From: Stenotrophomonas indicatrix
Lineage (GTDB): Bacteria > Pseudomonadota > Gammaproteobacteria > Xanthomonadales > Xanthomonadaceae
Assembly (NCBI GenBank): GCA_041545745.1
Contig: CP168152.1
Location: forward strand, 1,982,001 to 2,046,000
Direction: 5' to 3'
DNA length: 64,000 nucleotides
The notes beneath the pieces are model-generated. The model had not been told where the DNA came from. It did no database searches and saw nothing but the letters and a program-made list of their open reading frames with translations. Positions 32,362-41,432 of the stretch are shown in pieces; position 1 is the first letter of the stretch; every line of letters starts with the position of its first letter. Both the position numbers and the translations under genes were made by a program.

Positions 32362-34983
32362 GTGCATCGCCTTCCCCTCGTTGTCCGTCTGCTCCTGCTG
32401 CTGATCGCAGCGTCCGCCTTCCCGGCAACTGCCGCTCCGCTGCAGGCGCAATGGGAATTCCGCCTGCTGCCCGGCGACGCCCAGGGCGCGGCGCATCCGG
32501 GCCTGCAGCTGTGGCGTGCGGCCACGGTGCCGGGCAGCGTGCACACCGATCTGCTGGCGCATGGGTTGATCCGCGATCCCTACGTCGGCGCGCCCGAAGC
32601 CGAACTGCAGTGGATCGGCCTGGCTGACTGGGAGTACCGCGCCCGTTTCGATGTGGACGCCGTCACCTTGGCCAGGCCCAACGCCGAGCTGCGCTTCGAT
32701 GGCCTGGATACCTATGCCGAGGTGAAGCTCAACGGCAAGCCGCTGCTGCGTGCCGATAATGCCCACCGCACATGGCGCGCCCGCGTCGAAGGTCGCCTGC
32801 GTGCGAAGGGCAATGAGCTGCAGCTCGTGTTCCGTTCGCCGATCCGCACGCTGCTGCCGGGCGTGCAGGCGATGCCGCACAGAATCGCCGGCAATTATCC
32901 TTCGCCCTACGGCGATGAACCCAAGGACGCGATGGTCGGCAACTTCGCGCGCAAGCCGGCCTACCACTTCGGCTGGGACTGGGGTCCGCGCTACGTCACG
33001 GCCGGTGTCTGGCGCGGCGTTGACCTGCAGGCATGGGGCGCGCATCGGTTGACCGACCTCGCCGTACGCACGGATGCGCTTGATGCGGAAAAGGCAACGC
33101 TGGCCGTAGTGCTGCAGGTGGAACAGGGTGCGGCCGCCGGTCCGGTGGCGGTGGACGTTGAGGTGCGTGATCCAGACGGCCGCAGCGTCGCACGGGTGCA
33201 ACGCACGGTCGAGCTGAAGCCCGGTCGGAACAGCGTGGAGGTGCCGGTTGAACTGGCCAAGCCGCGGCGCTGGTGGCCGGTCGGCCACGGTGCGCAGGAT
33301 CGTTACACCGTGCTGGCCTCGCTCGACGGTGGCGCCGATTCCACGTTGAAGCGCGAGCAGCGTATCGGCCTGCGCACGGTCGAGCTGCGCCGTGAGCAGG
33401 ACGACAAGGGAGGGCAGGGCTTCGCCTTCGTGATCAATGGTGTGCCGATCTTCGCCAAGGGCGCGAACGTGATTCCGTTCGACGCCTTCCCTGCGCGTGT
33501 TGATGCCGCGCGCCTGCGCCAGGTGCTGGTCGCCGCGCGCGATGCCAACATGAACATGCTGCGCAACTGGGGTGGCGGTTACTACGAAGACGATGCGTTC
33601 TTCGATATCGCCGACGAACTGGGCCTGCTGGTCTGGCAGGACTTCATGTTCGGCGGTGGCATGCAACCCGGTTACGACCCGGCATTCCGCGCCAGCGTGG
33701 TCGCCGAGGCGCGCGACAACGTGCGCCGCCTGCGGCATCATCCCAGCATCGTGCTGTGGTGTGGCAACAACGAAGAAGAGACGGCGTGGAAGGACTGGGG
33801 CCACGGCCGCGACCTGAAGGCCGCCGATCCGGCGTTCGCAGCGAAGGTCTGGCAGGGTTATGTCGACCTGTTCGGCAACGACCTGCGCCAGGTGGTGAGC
33901 GAAGACGGCCTGGGCGTGCCGTACTGGTCCAGTTCGCCCAGCAACGATCTGGACGAGAAGGCCAACGACTCTACCCGCGGTGACAAGCACTACTGGCAGG
34001 TGTGGGGCAATCCAGCGTTGCCGGTGCAGGCCTATCTGCGCGAGACCCCGCGTTTCATGTCCGAGTATGGCCTGCAGGCCTGGCCTGCGGTGGCGACGGT
34101 GGACCAGATCGCTACCCGTGCCGAGCAGCGTATCGACAGTCCGGTGATCCGCGCGCACCAGAAGTTCATGGCCGGCGAGGGCAATACGCGCCTGCTGCAC
34201 TACATCGAGCTGGGCTACGGCACGCCGAAGGACTTCGAGGACTTCGTCTACCTGAGCCAGGTGATGCAGGCCGATGGCATTTCCCTGGCGGCGCTGCACC
34301 ATCGTGCTTCGCGGCCCTATACGATGGGCTCGCTGTATTGGCAGCTCAACGACGTCTGGCCAGGTGCCTCGTGGTCGAGCGTTGACTACTTCGGCCGTTG
34401 GAAGGCGCTGCACTTCGCCGCACGGCGCTTCTTCGCGCCGGTCACCGTGGCGGCGTTGCGCGATGAGGGCAGGACACGCGTGCGCGTGATCAATGACCAG
34501 GCCACGCCGTTGGATGCACGCTGGCGCCTGCGGGTGATGGACGTGGAAGGCAAGGTACTGCGCCGTCGCGAGCAGGCGGTGACGCTGGTCGCTGCCGGAG
34601 TGATCGACATCGGCAACTACGCCGATGCCGAGCTGTTGGCTGGCGCCGATCCGGCGCGGACAGTGGCAGTGTTCGAGCTGCTGCAGGGCGGCAGGGTGAC
34701 GGCGCGGCAGGTCGTTGGGTTCGTCGAAGCCAAGGACCAGGTGCTGCCACGCCAGCAGCTGAAATCAACGTTGGCGATCGACGGTGACCACTACCGCCTG
34801 CGGCTGCAGAGCGCAGCGCTGGTGCGCGCGGCCTGGATCGATTTCGGCGCGCTCGACGTGCAGGTGGAAGACAACCTGCTGGATCTGCTGCCGGGCGAAA
34901 CCCGCGACGTCGCCGTGCGTGGCCCGGTGGATCTGGCTGCCCTGCGTGAGGCGTTGAAGGTGCGCACCCTCAACGATCGTTGA
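32362..34983 (+). CDS. GH2 family beta-mannosidase, exported
   Basis: The enzyme removes beta-linked mannose, such as the core residue of N-glycans. I start at the GTG at 32362 with AGGAG 6 bases upstream, giving 873 residues with the signal peptide HRLPLVVRLLLLLIAASAFPATAA. The jelly-roll domain includes WEYRARFDV and ELRFDGLDTYAEVKLNGK. The stretch AYHFGWDWGPRYVTAGVWR is typical of mannosidases in GH2. In the TIM barrel, Glu 471 in WCGNNEEE is the likely acid/base and Glu 568 in RFMSEYGLQAWP the nucleophile. It is the last gene of the mannoside operon. Confidence 0.92.
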   Translation: MHRLPLVVRLLLLLIAASAFPATAAPLQAQWEFRLLPGDAQGAAHPGLQLWRAATVPGSVHTDLLAHGLIRDPYVGAPEAELQWIGLADWEYRARFDVDAVTLARPNAELRFDGLDTYAEVKLNGKPLLRADNAHRTWRARVEGRLRAKGNELQLVFRSPIRTLLPGVQAMPHRIAGNYPSPYGDEPKDAMVGNFARKPAYHFGWDWGPRYVTAGVWRGVDLQAWGAHRLTDLAVRTDALDAEKATLAVVLQVEQGAAAGPVAVDVEVRDPDGRSVARVQRTVELKPGRNSVEVPVELAKPRRWWPVGHGAQDRYTVLASLDGGADSTLKREQRIGLRTVELRREQDDKGGQGFAFVINGVPIFAKGANVIPFDAFPARVDAARLRQVLVAARDANMNMLRNWGGGYYEDDAFFDIADELGLLVWQDFMFGGGMQPGYDPAFRASVVAEARDNVRRLRHHPSIVLWCGNNEEETAWKDWGHGRDLKAADPAFAAKVWQGYVDLFGNDLRQVVSEDGLGVPYWSSSPSNDLDEKANDSTRGDKHYWQVWGNPALPVQAYLRETPRFMSEYGLQAWPAVATVDQIATRAEQRIDSPVIRAHQKFMAGEGNTRLLHYIELGYGTPKDFEDFVYLSQVMQADGISLAALHHRASRPYTMGSLYWQLNDVWPGASWSSVDYFGRWKALHFAARRFFAPVTVAALRDEGRTRVRVINDQATPLDARWRLRVMDVEGKVLRRREQAVTLVAAGVIDIGNYADAELLAGADPARTVAVFELLQGGRVTARQVVGFVEAKDQVLPRQQLKSTLAIDGDHYRLRLQSAALVRAAWIDFGALDVQVEDNLLDLLPGETRDVAVRGPVDLAALREALKVRTLNDR

Positions 34984-34997
34984 GGGCCGTTGGGTGG

Positions 34998-35018
34998 GTG
35001 CGGACCGTTGGTCCGCAC
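34998..35018. repeat. GTGCGGACC palindrome between GH2 and mtnC
   Basis: Perfect 9-bp arms around GTT lie between two converging gene ends (stops at 34983 and 35029). The core is the same as that after the his operon, which suggests a role at transcript ends in both directions. Confidence 0.7.
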
Positions 35019-35028
35019 ACCTTCTCGC

Positions 35029-35724
35029 TTACAGCTGGATCTGCTGGAAGTTCTCGACGCGATCATGGCCGTTGGCGGCTGCGCCGATGCGCGGCGTCGG
35101 GTAGTCCTCCAGGCGATCGATCAGACGCGTCTGCAGCCCGGCCTCGCGGGCAGCGTCCAGTTCCTCGACCACGTCGGACAGGAACAGGATTTCGCCAGCG
35201 GGAACGCCGATGGCCTGCACGATATGGCGATAGCTGTCGGCCTCGCGCTTGCCACCGACTTCGGTATCGAACCAGCCCGACACCAGCGGACTGAGGTCAC
35301 CGGCATCGCTGAAGCCGAAGAACAGCTTCTGCGCCGGCACCGAGCCGGAGGAGTACACGTACAGCGGCAGGCCCGAAGCGTGCCACCCCTTCAAGACCGG
35401 CGCCACTTCCGGGTAGAAGTGCGCGGTGTAGTCGCCACGACGGTAGCCCGCGTCCCAGATAAGCCCCTGCAGGGCCTTCAACGCAGTGTGCTTGCGGTCC
35501 TGGTCGATCCAGCCCTGCAGCGTCTCGGCCACCAAGCTGTCCTGGCAGGCGCCGCCGATCTCGGTAGCGACGGCGTCCAGCCAGCGACGCACCTCCGGTT
35601 GCTGGCCATGTTCGGCGACGAAGCCGGGCAACGCCTGGCGTGCGTACGGGAACAGCACGTTCTTGACGAACGAGATGCTGCTGGTGGTGCCTTCGATGTC
35701 GGTCAGGATGACGCGGGGCTGCAT
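35029..35724 (-). CDS. mtnC: Enolase-phosphatase E1
   Basis: MtnC is a bifunctional HAD enzyme that enolises and dephosphorylates 2,3-diketo-5-methylthiopentyl-1-phosphate in methionine salvage. The 231-residue protein has the nucleophile motif [17 protein letters not shown] (first Asp about residue 8), then [18 protein letters not shown] and [18 protein letters not shown] with the second acidic pair. It follows mtnD by 3 bp on the minus strand and ends the operon. Confidence 0.95.
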   Translation of the reverse strand: MQPRVILTDIEGTTSSISFVKNVLFPYARQALPGFVAEHGQQPEVRRWLDAVATEIGGACQDSLVAETLQGWIDQDRKHTALKALQGLIWDAGYRRGDYTAHFYPEVAPVLKGWHASGLPLYVYSSGSVPAQKLFFGFSDAGDLSPLVSGWFDTEVGGKREADSYRHIVQAIGVPAGEILFLSDVVEELDAAREAGLQTRLIDRLEDYPTPRIGAAANGHDRVENFQQIQL

Positions 35725-35727
35725 TGA

Positions 35728-36285
35728 TCAGGACGCCTGGGTCGGAATGTAACGGGGGAATTTCTGCGCGATGTCGGTGCCGGTGAAGTGACCGACCCAG
35801 CCATCCGGCTCGGTGAAGAAACGGATCGCCACGAAGCTGGGCTCATCGCCCATGTCGAACCAGTGGGTGGTGCCGTCGGGCACGGCGATCAGGTCATCCT
35901 TCACGCACTCGATCTCGTAGACCTTGTCGCCCACGTGCAGGGTGAACAGGCCCGAGCCGGCGACGAAGAAGCGCACTTCGTCTTCCTTGTGGAAGTGTTC
36001 GTCGAGGAACTTCTTCCTCAGCTCGGCGCGGTTCGGGTTGTCCGGCGCGATCGAGGCCACGTCCACGCTCTTGAAGCCGCGTTCGGAAACCAGGCGGTCG
36101 ATGTCGGCGCGGTAGGCGGCAAACACCTCGTCCTGGCTTGCGCCCGGGGCGACCGGCGCGGTGGCCTGCCAGCGTTCAAAGGTGACGCCGATCTTCTGCA
36201 GTTCGGCAGCGATGATGGCGCCGTCCTGGGTGTCCAGCAGCGGCGATTCGGGGCGGGTATCGTCGTAGATGCGCAGTCGGCTCAT
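35728..36285 (-). CDS. mtnD: Acireductone dioxygenase
   Basis: MtnD is a cupin metalloenzyme that makes the keto-acid precursor of methionine when it carries iron. The 185-residue protein has the metal-binding motif [14 protein letters not shown] (His, His and Glu ligands, near residue 95) and the final His in GTTHWFDMG. It lies 3 bp before mtnC and 86 bp after mtnB; the latter gap contains a perfect 9-bp hairpin. Confidence 0.95.
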   Translation of the reverse strand: MSRLRIYDDTRPESPLLDTQDGAIIAAELQKIGVTFERWQATAPVAPGASQDEVFAAYRADIDRLVSERGFKSVDVASIAPDNPNRAELRKKFLDEHFHKEDEVRFFVAGSGLFTLHVGDKVYEIECVKDDLIAVPDGTTHWFDMGDEPSFVAIRFFTEPDGWVGHFTGTDIAQKFPRYIPTQAS

Positions 36286-36339
36286 GGCGGCAGCTTGAAC
36301 GTCTCGGGGAAGGACAGGGTAGCAGGGCGAGGGTAGGGC

Positions 36340-36362
36340 GCAGATTCCAGATGGGAATCTGC
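36340..36362 (-). repeat. Hairpin between mtnB and mtnD
   Basis: GCAGATTCC and GGAATCTGC pair perfectly across a 5-base loop, 10 bp after the mtnB stop on the minus strand. No T-run follows. It could separate expression of mtnB from mtnD-mtnC. Confidence 0.6.
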
Positions 36363-36371
36363 ATCACTGGA

Positions 36372-37013
36372 TCAACCGCGCAGCTTGCGCAGCTCCAGCT
36401 CGCAGTGCAGCAGGAACTCGAACGCTTCCATGTGCCGGCGCGCTTCGGCCATGTCGCGGCCCCAGGCGTACAAGCCGTGGCCGTCGATCAGGTAGCCCCA
36501 CAGGGGCTGGGTGTCGAGCAGGGCGTCGACCTGGGCCGACAGCACATCCATGTCCTGGGTGTTGGCAAACACCGGGATGTCGATGGCCATCTCATGGGTG
36601 CTGTTGCCGGCGAAGGCCTTCAGCAGCTCGTAGCCCTCCACCCGGATATGCCCCTGCGGCGCGTACAGGCGCGAGGCGATGGTCTGCACCGGCGAGTGGG
36701 TATGCAGGACGCAGCCGATCTCGGGGAAGCGGCGGTACAGCTGGGTGTGCAGCAGGGTTTCGGCGGACGGGCGCAGTGGGCGGCCAACGGCCTTGCCATC
36801 GAAGTCCACCACCATGATGTCGTCTTCGATCAAGCGGCCTTTGTCCTTGCCGGACACGGTGATCGCGGCGTGGCGGTCATCCAGGCGGTGGGAGAAGTTG
36901 CTGCTGGTGGCCGGGGTCCAGCCGGCCAGGGCCAGTTCGCGGACGTTGTCGATCAGCAGCTGGGCCAGTTCGCTCAGGCGCGCGGTGTCGTAGGGGAAGG
37001 TGGGGGCGTTCAT
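36372..37013 (-). CDS. mtnB: Methylthioribulose-1-phosphate dehydratase
   Basis: MtnB is a class II aldolase-like zinc enzyme acting before MtnC. I take the ATG at 37013 (213 residues, [15 protein letters not shown]), which matches relatives; an upstream TTG at 37040 has a better ribosome binding site but adds unrelated residues. Conserved parts are [31 protein letters not shown] (zinc ligands) and the C-terminal [12 protein letters not shown]. No mtnA or mtnK is adjacent, and no SAM riboswitch was recognised upstream, where repeats begin. Confidence 0.93.
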   Translation of the reverse strand: MNAPTFPYDTARLSELAQLLIDNVRELALAGWTPATSSNFSHRLDDRHAAITVSGKDKGRLIEDDIMVVDFDGKAVGRPLRPSAETLLHTQLYRRFPEIGCVLHTHSPVQTIASRLYAPQGHIRVEGYELLKAFAGNSTHEMAIDIPVFANTQDMDVLSAQVDALLDTQPLWGYLIDGHGLYAWGRDMAEARRHMEAFEFLLHCELELRKLRG

Positions 37014-37085
37014 GGGGGCGATTTTACTGGATTCGGCCAACGGCTGAGCCCCTCGCGGCAGGTCGCGTAGAGCGGTTCATGGGGT

Positions 37086-37192
37086 GGGCGGGTCGGGTGG
37101 GCCGTGCAGGGGACGCTGCAAGTACGTCCCTGTAAGCTCGATGGCGCCATCCATGGCGCCAACGCCCCTGCACGGCCCACCCGACCCGCCCC
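37086..37192. repeat. Compound stem module 3
   Basis: A perfect 27-bp stem pairs 37086-37112 with 37166-37192. Inside are GACGCTGCAAGT, CTGTAAGCTCG and the palindrome GGCGCCATCCATGGCGCC (37143-37160), the same order as in module 1. CTGACAGGTTCCTG follows, as in the other copies. Confidence 0.78.
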
Positions 37193-37270
37193 TGACAGGT
37201 TCCTGTGGGCGGCCAGCCACGGAGTGCAGAAGGAAAAGCGAAAGCGGATCGCTTCGCTGCGCTTGCTCGA

Positions 37271-37356
37271 AGCGGAGCATGGCTCCGCTCTACAGCAGAT
37301 TCGTTCCCGAACATTCATTTCCGGGAACGCTTCATCCACGCATGGCGTGGATCTAC
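37271..37356. repeat. Two SMAG/GTAG palindromes
   Basis: AGCGGAGC-ATG-GCTCCGCT-CTAC (37271-37293) and ATCCACGC-ATG-GCGTGGAT-CTAC (37334-37356) share one design with different arm sequences. They lie between modules 3 and 4 in a 551-bp gene-free gap. Confidence 0.78.
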
Positions 37357-37380
37357 CGGACGGGGCAGGAGACTGTCGGA

Positions 37381-37485
37381 GGTGGGGCGGGTTGGGTTCG
37401 CGGGGGGTGTCCGCGGCATGGATGCCGCGGCCAAGCCTCCAGGGACGGATTCACGGCGTCCCCCGCGAATCCAACCCACCCCACC
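37381..37485. repeat. Compound stem module 4
   Basis: Arms 37381-37406 and 37460-37485 pair across 26 positions with two G-T type mismatches. The core is the palindrome CCGCGGCATGGATGCCGCGG (37411-37430). It is preceded by CAGGAGACTGTCGG, so it is oriented like module 2. Confidence 0.72.
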
Positions 37486-37564
37486 AAACCCTCAGCGCAG
37501 CTGTTGCCGTTGCTCTGGCTTCAAAGGCGGGTGCAGGGCCGCAGGCCCTGCAATGCAGAAAACC

Positions 37565-38992
37565 TCACTTCCCCCGCAGGCGACTGTGCTTGAACCCGTA
37601 GAAGAAGTAGATCACGAAGCCGACAAACGTCCACACGCCCATCAGCATCCAGTTGTGCAGCGTCATCGCCGACAGCAGCGCCAGGCAGCTCAGCACGCCC
37701 AGGCTGCAGATCAACCACGCGCCCCGGATGCGGAACGGACGCGGCAGGTCCGGCTGCGTGCGGCGCAGGATCAGTACACCGGCACAGACCGCCGCGAAGG
37801 CGATCAGCGTGCCCATCGAGGTCAGTTCACCGAGGATGTCCAGCGGGAACAGCGCCGCCAGCAGGGCGATGCCGATGCCGGTGATGACCGTGTTGATGTG
37901 CGGCGTGCGGTACTTCGGGTGGATCTTGGTGAACACCGGCGGCAACAGGCCGTCGCGCCCCATGATCATGAAAATGCGCGGCTGGCCGATGATCATCACC
38001 AGTACCACTGAGGAAAGGCCGATCAACGCACCGATCTCCACCACCACCCGCAACCAGCCCAGCTGTGGATGCGCGGCCACGGCGGTCACCACCGGCTCAT
38101 CGGTGCCCAGCAGCTGGTAGGGCACCAGGCCGGTCATGACCGCGGCCATCGCGATGTACAGCACCGTGCAGATCACCAGCGACAACATCATGCCGATCGG
38201 CATGTCGCGCTGCGGCTTGTGCGATTCCTGCGCGGCCACCGATACCGCTTCGAAGCCGATATAGGCGAAGAACACCATCGCCGCACCGCGCAGAACGCCT
38301 TCCATGCCGTACTTTCCGGGGCCTTCGTTGGCGGGAATGAAGGGGGTCCAGTTGCTGGTGTCCACGTATTTCCAACCGACCACGATCACCAGCACGATCA
38401 GACCGGTCTTGAGGATGACCATGGCCATGTTCATCGCCGACGATTTGCTGATGCCGACGTAGCACAGCCAAGTCAGCAGCAGCACCAGGATCGCAGCGGG
38501 AATGTTGGCGATGGCGCCGGTGGGGCGCAGCTGCGCGTCCAATGGGGCACTGACCAGCGCAGCCGGTAGGTGGATGTCGAAATGGCTGAGCAGGCTGAGG
38601 AAATAGCCGGTCCAGCTGACCGCCACGGCCGAGGCGGAGACGCCGTACTCGAGCACCAGCATCCAGCCGATGAACCAGGCCGAGAGCTCGCCGAAGGTGG
38701 CGTAGGTATAGGTGTAGGCGCTGCCGGAAACCGGCACCATCGCCGCGAACTCGGCATAGGCCAGCGCGCAGAAGGCGCAGCAGATCGCGGCCAGCACGAA
38801 CGACAGCATGATGGCCGGGCCGGCGTGGTTGGCGGCAGCCTGGCCGGTGATGACGAAGATGCCGCCGCCGATCACCGCACCGATGCCGAGCGCGGTCAGG
38901 CCCCAGGGGCCGAGGTGGCGACGCAGGCTCAGGCCATTGGCGTCTTCGTGGGCGGCGTGCGGGTGCTTGGTGGCCCACAGTTGCTTGAACAT
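37565..38992 (-). CDS. APC-family amino acid permease
   Basis: The 475-residue protein has about twelve membrane helices and the APC substrate motif GIGAVIGGGIFV in helix 1, with LAYAEFAAMVPVSGSAYTY in helix 3. It resembles cationic amino acid transporters (CAT/YfnA type): long loops with FFAYIGFEAVSVAAQE and the RDMPIG loop. The ATG at 38992 gives the expected N terminus FKQLWATKHP. It follows a close relative encoded just upstream on the same strand, probably an old duplication. The transported amino acid cannot be told. Confidence 0.88.
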   Translation of the reverse strand: MFKQLWATKHPHAAHEDANGLSLRRHLGPWGLTALGIGAVIGGGIFVITGQAAANHAGPAIMLSFVLAAICCAFCALAYAEFAAMVPVSGSAYTYTYATFGELSAWFIGWMLVLEYGVSASAVAVSWTGYFLSLLSHFDIHLPAALVSAPLDAQLRPTGAIANIPAAILVLLLTWLCYVGISKSSAMNMAMVILKTGLIVLVIVVGWKYVDTSNWTPFIPANEGPGKYGMEGVLRGAAMVFFAYIGFEAVSVAAQESHKPQRDMPIGMMLSLVICTVLYIAMAAVMTGLVPYQLLGTDEPVVTAVAAHPQLGWLRVVVEIGALIGLSSVVLVMIIGQPRIFMIMGRDGLLPPVFTKIHPKYRTPHINTVITGIGIALLAALFPLDILGELTSMGTLIAFAAVCAGVLILRRTQPDLPRPFRIRGAWLICSLGVLSCLALLSAMTLHNWMLMGVWTFVGFVIYFFYGFKHSRLRGK

Positions 38993-39012
38993 GTGTGGTG
39001 GTCTTGTGCGAT

Positions 39013-39031
39013 GCGCCCGGTTACCGGGCGC
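39013..39031 (-). terminator. Hairpin between the two permease genes
   Basis: GCGCCCGG and CCGGGCGC pair around TTA in the 97-bp gap. No clear T-run follows on the minus strand, so it may only weaken read-through. Confidence 0.5.
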
Positions 39032-39089
39032 GGGCGGAAATGCCTGCGGATATCGACGGGCCGGCACAGCGGCCAGCCCGTCGGGAGGG

Positions 39090-40565
39090 TCAGGGCGACT
39101 TGGCCAGCTTGCTGTGGCGGATGCCGTAGCCGAAGTAGATCAGCAGGCCCAGCAGGGTCCAGCCCACGAACAGGTGCCAGTGCACCACGAACGCCTGCCA
39201 GAACAGGAACAGGCACGACAGCGCACCCAGCGGGCAGATCACCCACACCAGCGGCACGCGGAACGGGCGGTGCAGTTCCGGGCGGGTGTAGCGCAGGATC
39301 AACACGCCCACGCAGACCGTGGCGAAGGCCAGCAGGGTACCCATCGACACCAGTTCGCCGAGCACGTTCAGCGGCACCAGGCCGGCCAACGAGGCGGCGA
39401 CCACGCCGACCACGATCGTGGCCCAGTACGGCGTGCGGAAGCGCTTGTGGACCTTGCCGAACACCTTCGGCAGCAGGCCATCGCGCGAGATGGTGTAGGC
39501 GATGCGGGTCTGGCCCATCATCATCACCAGCACCACCGAGGACAGGCCGGCGATCGCGCCGATTTCCACGGCAGTCTTCAGCCAGGACAGGCTCGGGTAG
39601 GCTTCCAGCGCGGTGGCCACTGGCTTGTCGGTGCCCAGCAGGTGGTACGGCAGCATGCCGGTCAGCACCGCGCAGACGATGATGTAGACGATGGTGCAGA
39701 CCGCCAGCGAGCCGAGCAGGCCGATCGGCATGTTGCGCTGCGGGTCCTTGGTTTCACCGGCAGCGGTGGAGACCGCATCGAAGCCGATGTAGGCGAAGAA
39801 CACGATGGTGGCCGCGCGGAACACGCCGCTCCAGCCGAACTCGCCGGACACGCCGGTGTTCTCGGGGATGAACGGGTGCCAGTTGGCCGGGTCCACGTGG
39901 GCGGCGCCGATGCCCACGAACAGGCAGATCACGAACACCTTGATGGCCACAATGATCGCGTTGACGAACGCGGACTGGGTCACGCCCACGTACAGCAGAC
40001 CGGTCACCGCCGCCACGATCAGTACCGCCGGCAGGTTGAACAGCTTGCCGGAGGCGGCGAACTCGTGCCCGTTCCAGGCGATCGGCGCCGCACTCAGCGC
40101 GTCCGGGAACGGCATGTGCAGCGTGGTGGTGATGAAGCTGATCAGGTACGCCGACCAACCCACCGCGACCGAGGCCGAGGCGAACAGGTACTCCAGCACC
40201 AGGCACCAGCCGATGAACCAGGCCATGCCCTCGCCGAGGGTGGCGTAGGAGTAGGAGTAGGCGCTGCCGGAGACCGGCATCATCGCGGCGAACTCGGCGT
40301 AGCACAGGCCCGCCAGCGCGCAGGCGATGCCGGCGAACACGAACGACAGCATCACCGCCGGACCGGCGTGGTTGGCCGCGGCCTGGCCGGTGAGTACGAA
40401 AATACCTGCGCCGATCACCGCACCAATGCCAAGCATGATGAGGTGTTTCGCCGTGAGGGTCCGTTTCAACGTGGCTTCGCCATCCAGGCTGCCTTCGATG
40501 GGTTCGCCGGCATCGACGTGCCCGGCCGGTTCGACCGGCTTGACCCTCAACAGAGCTTTCAGCAT
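39090..40565 (-). CDS. APC-family amino acid permease (second copy)
   Basis: This 491-residue permease shares its plan with the gene after it: GIGAVIGAGIFVLTGQAAAN, CYAEFAAMMPVSGSAYSYSY, FFAYIGFDAVSTAAGE, RNMPIGLLG and MMMGQTRIAYTISRDGLLP. The start is the ATG at 40565 (LKALLRVKPVEP), with a hydrophilic N terminus of about 35 residues that the neighbour lacks. Similarity to cationic amino acid transporters is clear; the substrate is not. The two genes are probably co-transcribed across a 97-bp gap. Confidence 0.88.
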   Translation of the reverse strand: MLKALLRVKPVEPAGHVDAGEPIEGSLDGEATLKRTLTAKHLIMLGIGAVIGAGIFVLTGQAAANHAGPAVMLSFVFAGIACALAGLCYAEFAAMMPVSGSAYSYSYATLGEGMAWFIGWCLVLEYLFASASVAVGWSAYLISFITTTLHMPFPDALSAAPIAWNGHEFAASGKLFNLPAVLIVAAVTGLLYVGVTQSAFVNAIIVAIKVFVICLFVGIGAAHVDPANWHPFIPENTGVSGEFGWSGVFRAATIVFFAYIGFDAVSTAAGETKDPQRNMPIGLLGSLAVCTIVYIIVCAVLTGMLPYHLLGTDKPVATALEAYPSLSWLKTAVEIGAIAGLSSVVLVMMMGQTRIAYTISRDGLLPKVFGKVHKRFRTPYWATIVVGVVAASLAGLVPLNVLGELVSMGTLLAFATVCVGVLILRYTRPELHRPFRVPLVWVICPLGALSCLFLFWQAFVVHWHLFVGWTLLGLLIYFGYGIRHSKLAKSP

Positions 40566-40742
40566 GCAGTACTTCCTGATGATCGGATTGGGAGGGCCGC
40601 CAGTACATTGCCGGCGGCCTGGAATCGTGAAAGCCGTGCGAACGGCCCGCTGTACCTTAGCCAATGCTGAAGGCACCGCACAAGCGCAAACGCAACAATG
40701 AACGGCGATAATGGCAGGTATTTTTCCAGGCACCCCGCATTC

Positions 40743-41312
40743 ATGAGCGAAACCAGCGAATCCCTTGCCGCACTTGACGATCGGCTGCGCCGCCTGCTGC
40801 ATGACTATGCGCGCAAAGAACCTGCCCACGACGCCCTCGCTGCCGAATTCGGCACATTGATCGACGATGTGGAGGATGCGTTCCGCCGCGAGCGCCTGGC
40901 AGGCCATTTCACCGCCAGCTGCTGGCTGGTCAGCGCCGATGGCCAGCGCCTGCTGCTGACCCACCATCGCAAGCTGCAGCGCTGGCTGCAGCTGGGCGGG
41001 CATGCCGACGGTGACCGCGACCTGGCCCGGGTGGCACTGAAGGAGGCCGAAGAGGAGTCCGGCCTGAGTGGGCTGGTGCTGGACGATCCGGCGATCTTCG
41101 ACCTGGACAAGCACTGGATTCCCGAACGCAAGGACGTGCCGGGGCACTGGCACTACGACGTGCGTTTCGTGATCCGTGCGCTGGGCGGGGAGGATTTCGT
41201 GCTCAGCGAAGAGTCGCTGGAGCTGGCCTGGCGCCCGGTGGCCGAGGTCGCCAGCGATCCGCAGTCGGACGAATCGATGCAGCGCATGGCGCGCCGGTGG
41301 CTGGCGCGCTGA
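40743..41312 (+). CDS. Nudix hydrolase family protein
   Basis: The 189-residue protein has a helical N-terminal third and a Nudix fold after residue 60. The Nudix box region is GGHADGDRDLARVALKEAEEESGL: the GKEAEEESG part keeps the metal-binding Glu cluster, but the earlier conserved Glu is Arg and the Arg of RE is Lys. The box is therefore slightly atypical. HWHYDVRFVIRA is typical of relatives annotated as NTP pyrophosphohydrolases. I take the ATG at 40743; an ATG at 40698 is open in frame. The substrate is unknown. Confidence 0.8.
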   Translation: MSETSESLAALDDRLRRLLHDYARKEPAHDALAAEFGTLIDDVEDAFRRERLAGHFTASCWLVSADGQRLLLTHHRKLQRWLQLGGHADGDRDLARVALKEAEEESGLSGLVLDDPAIFDLDKHWIPERKDVPGHWHYDVRFVIRALGGEDFVLSEESLELAWRPVAEVASDPQSDESMQRMARRWLAR

Positions 41313-41319
41313 AAAACGC

Positions 41320-41383
41320 ATCCACGCATGGCGTGGATCTACTGGGCGTGCGATCTCTTGGTAGATCCACGCCATGCGTGGAT
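41320..41383. repeat. Opposed pair of SMAG/GTAG palindromes after the Nudix gene
   Basis: ATCCACGC-ATG-GCGTGGAT-CTAC (41320-41342) and GTAG-ATCCACGC-CAT-GCGTGGAT (41361-41383) are inverted copies 18 bp apart, so the RNA can form either two hairpins or one long one. They fill the space between converging genes. Confidence 0.82.
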
Positions 41384-41432
41384 GGCGTGGTGCCGGATGC
41401 ATTCCGCCGGGGTCCGCCCGGCGGCGCACCAC

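Noticed and set aside
31954..34413. An 819-residue minus-strand open frame opposite the GH2 gene
   Set aside because: Antisense shadow; the plus-strand protein has full catalytic motifs and a good start.
37014..37100. A SAM riboswitch before the methionine salvage genes
   Set aside because: No SAM-I, SAM-II or SAH core was recognised; the space holds GC-rich inverted repeats.
38808..40670. A 620-residue plus-strand open frame opposite the amino acid permeases
   Set aside because: It is opposite two clear twelve-helix permeases and is very rich in His, Gln, Arg and Gly, as expected for the complement of membrane-helix codons.
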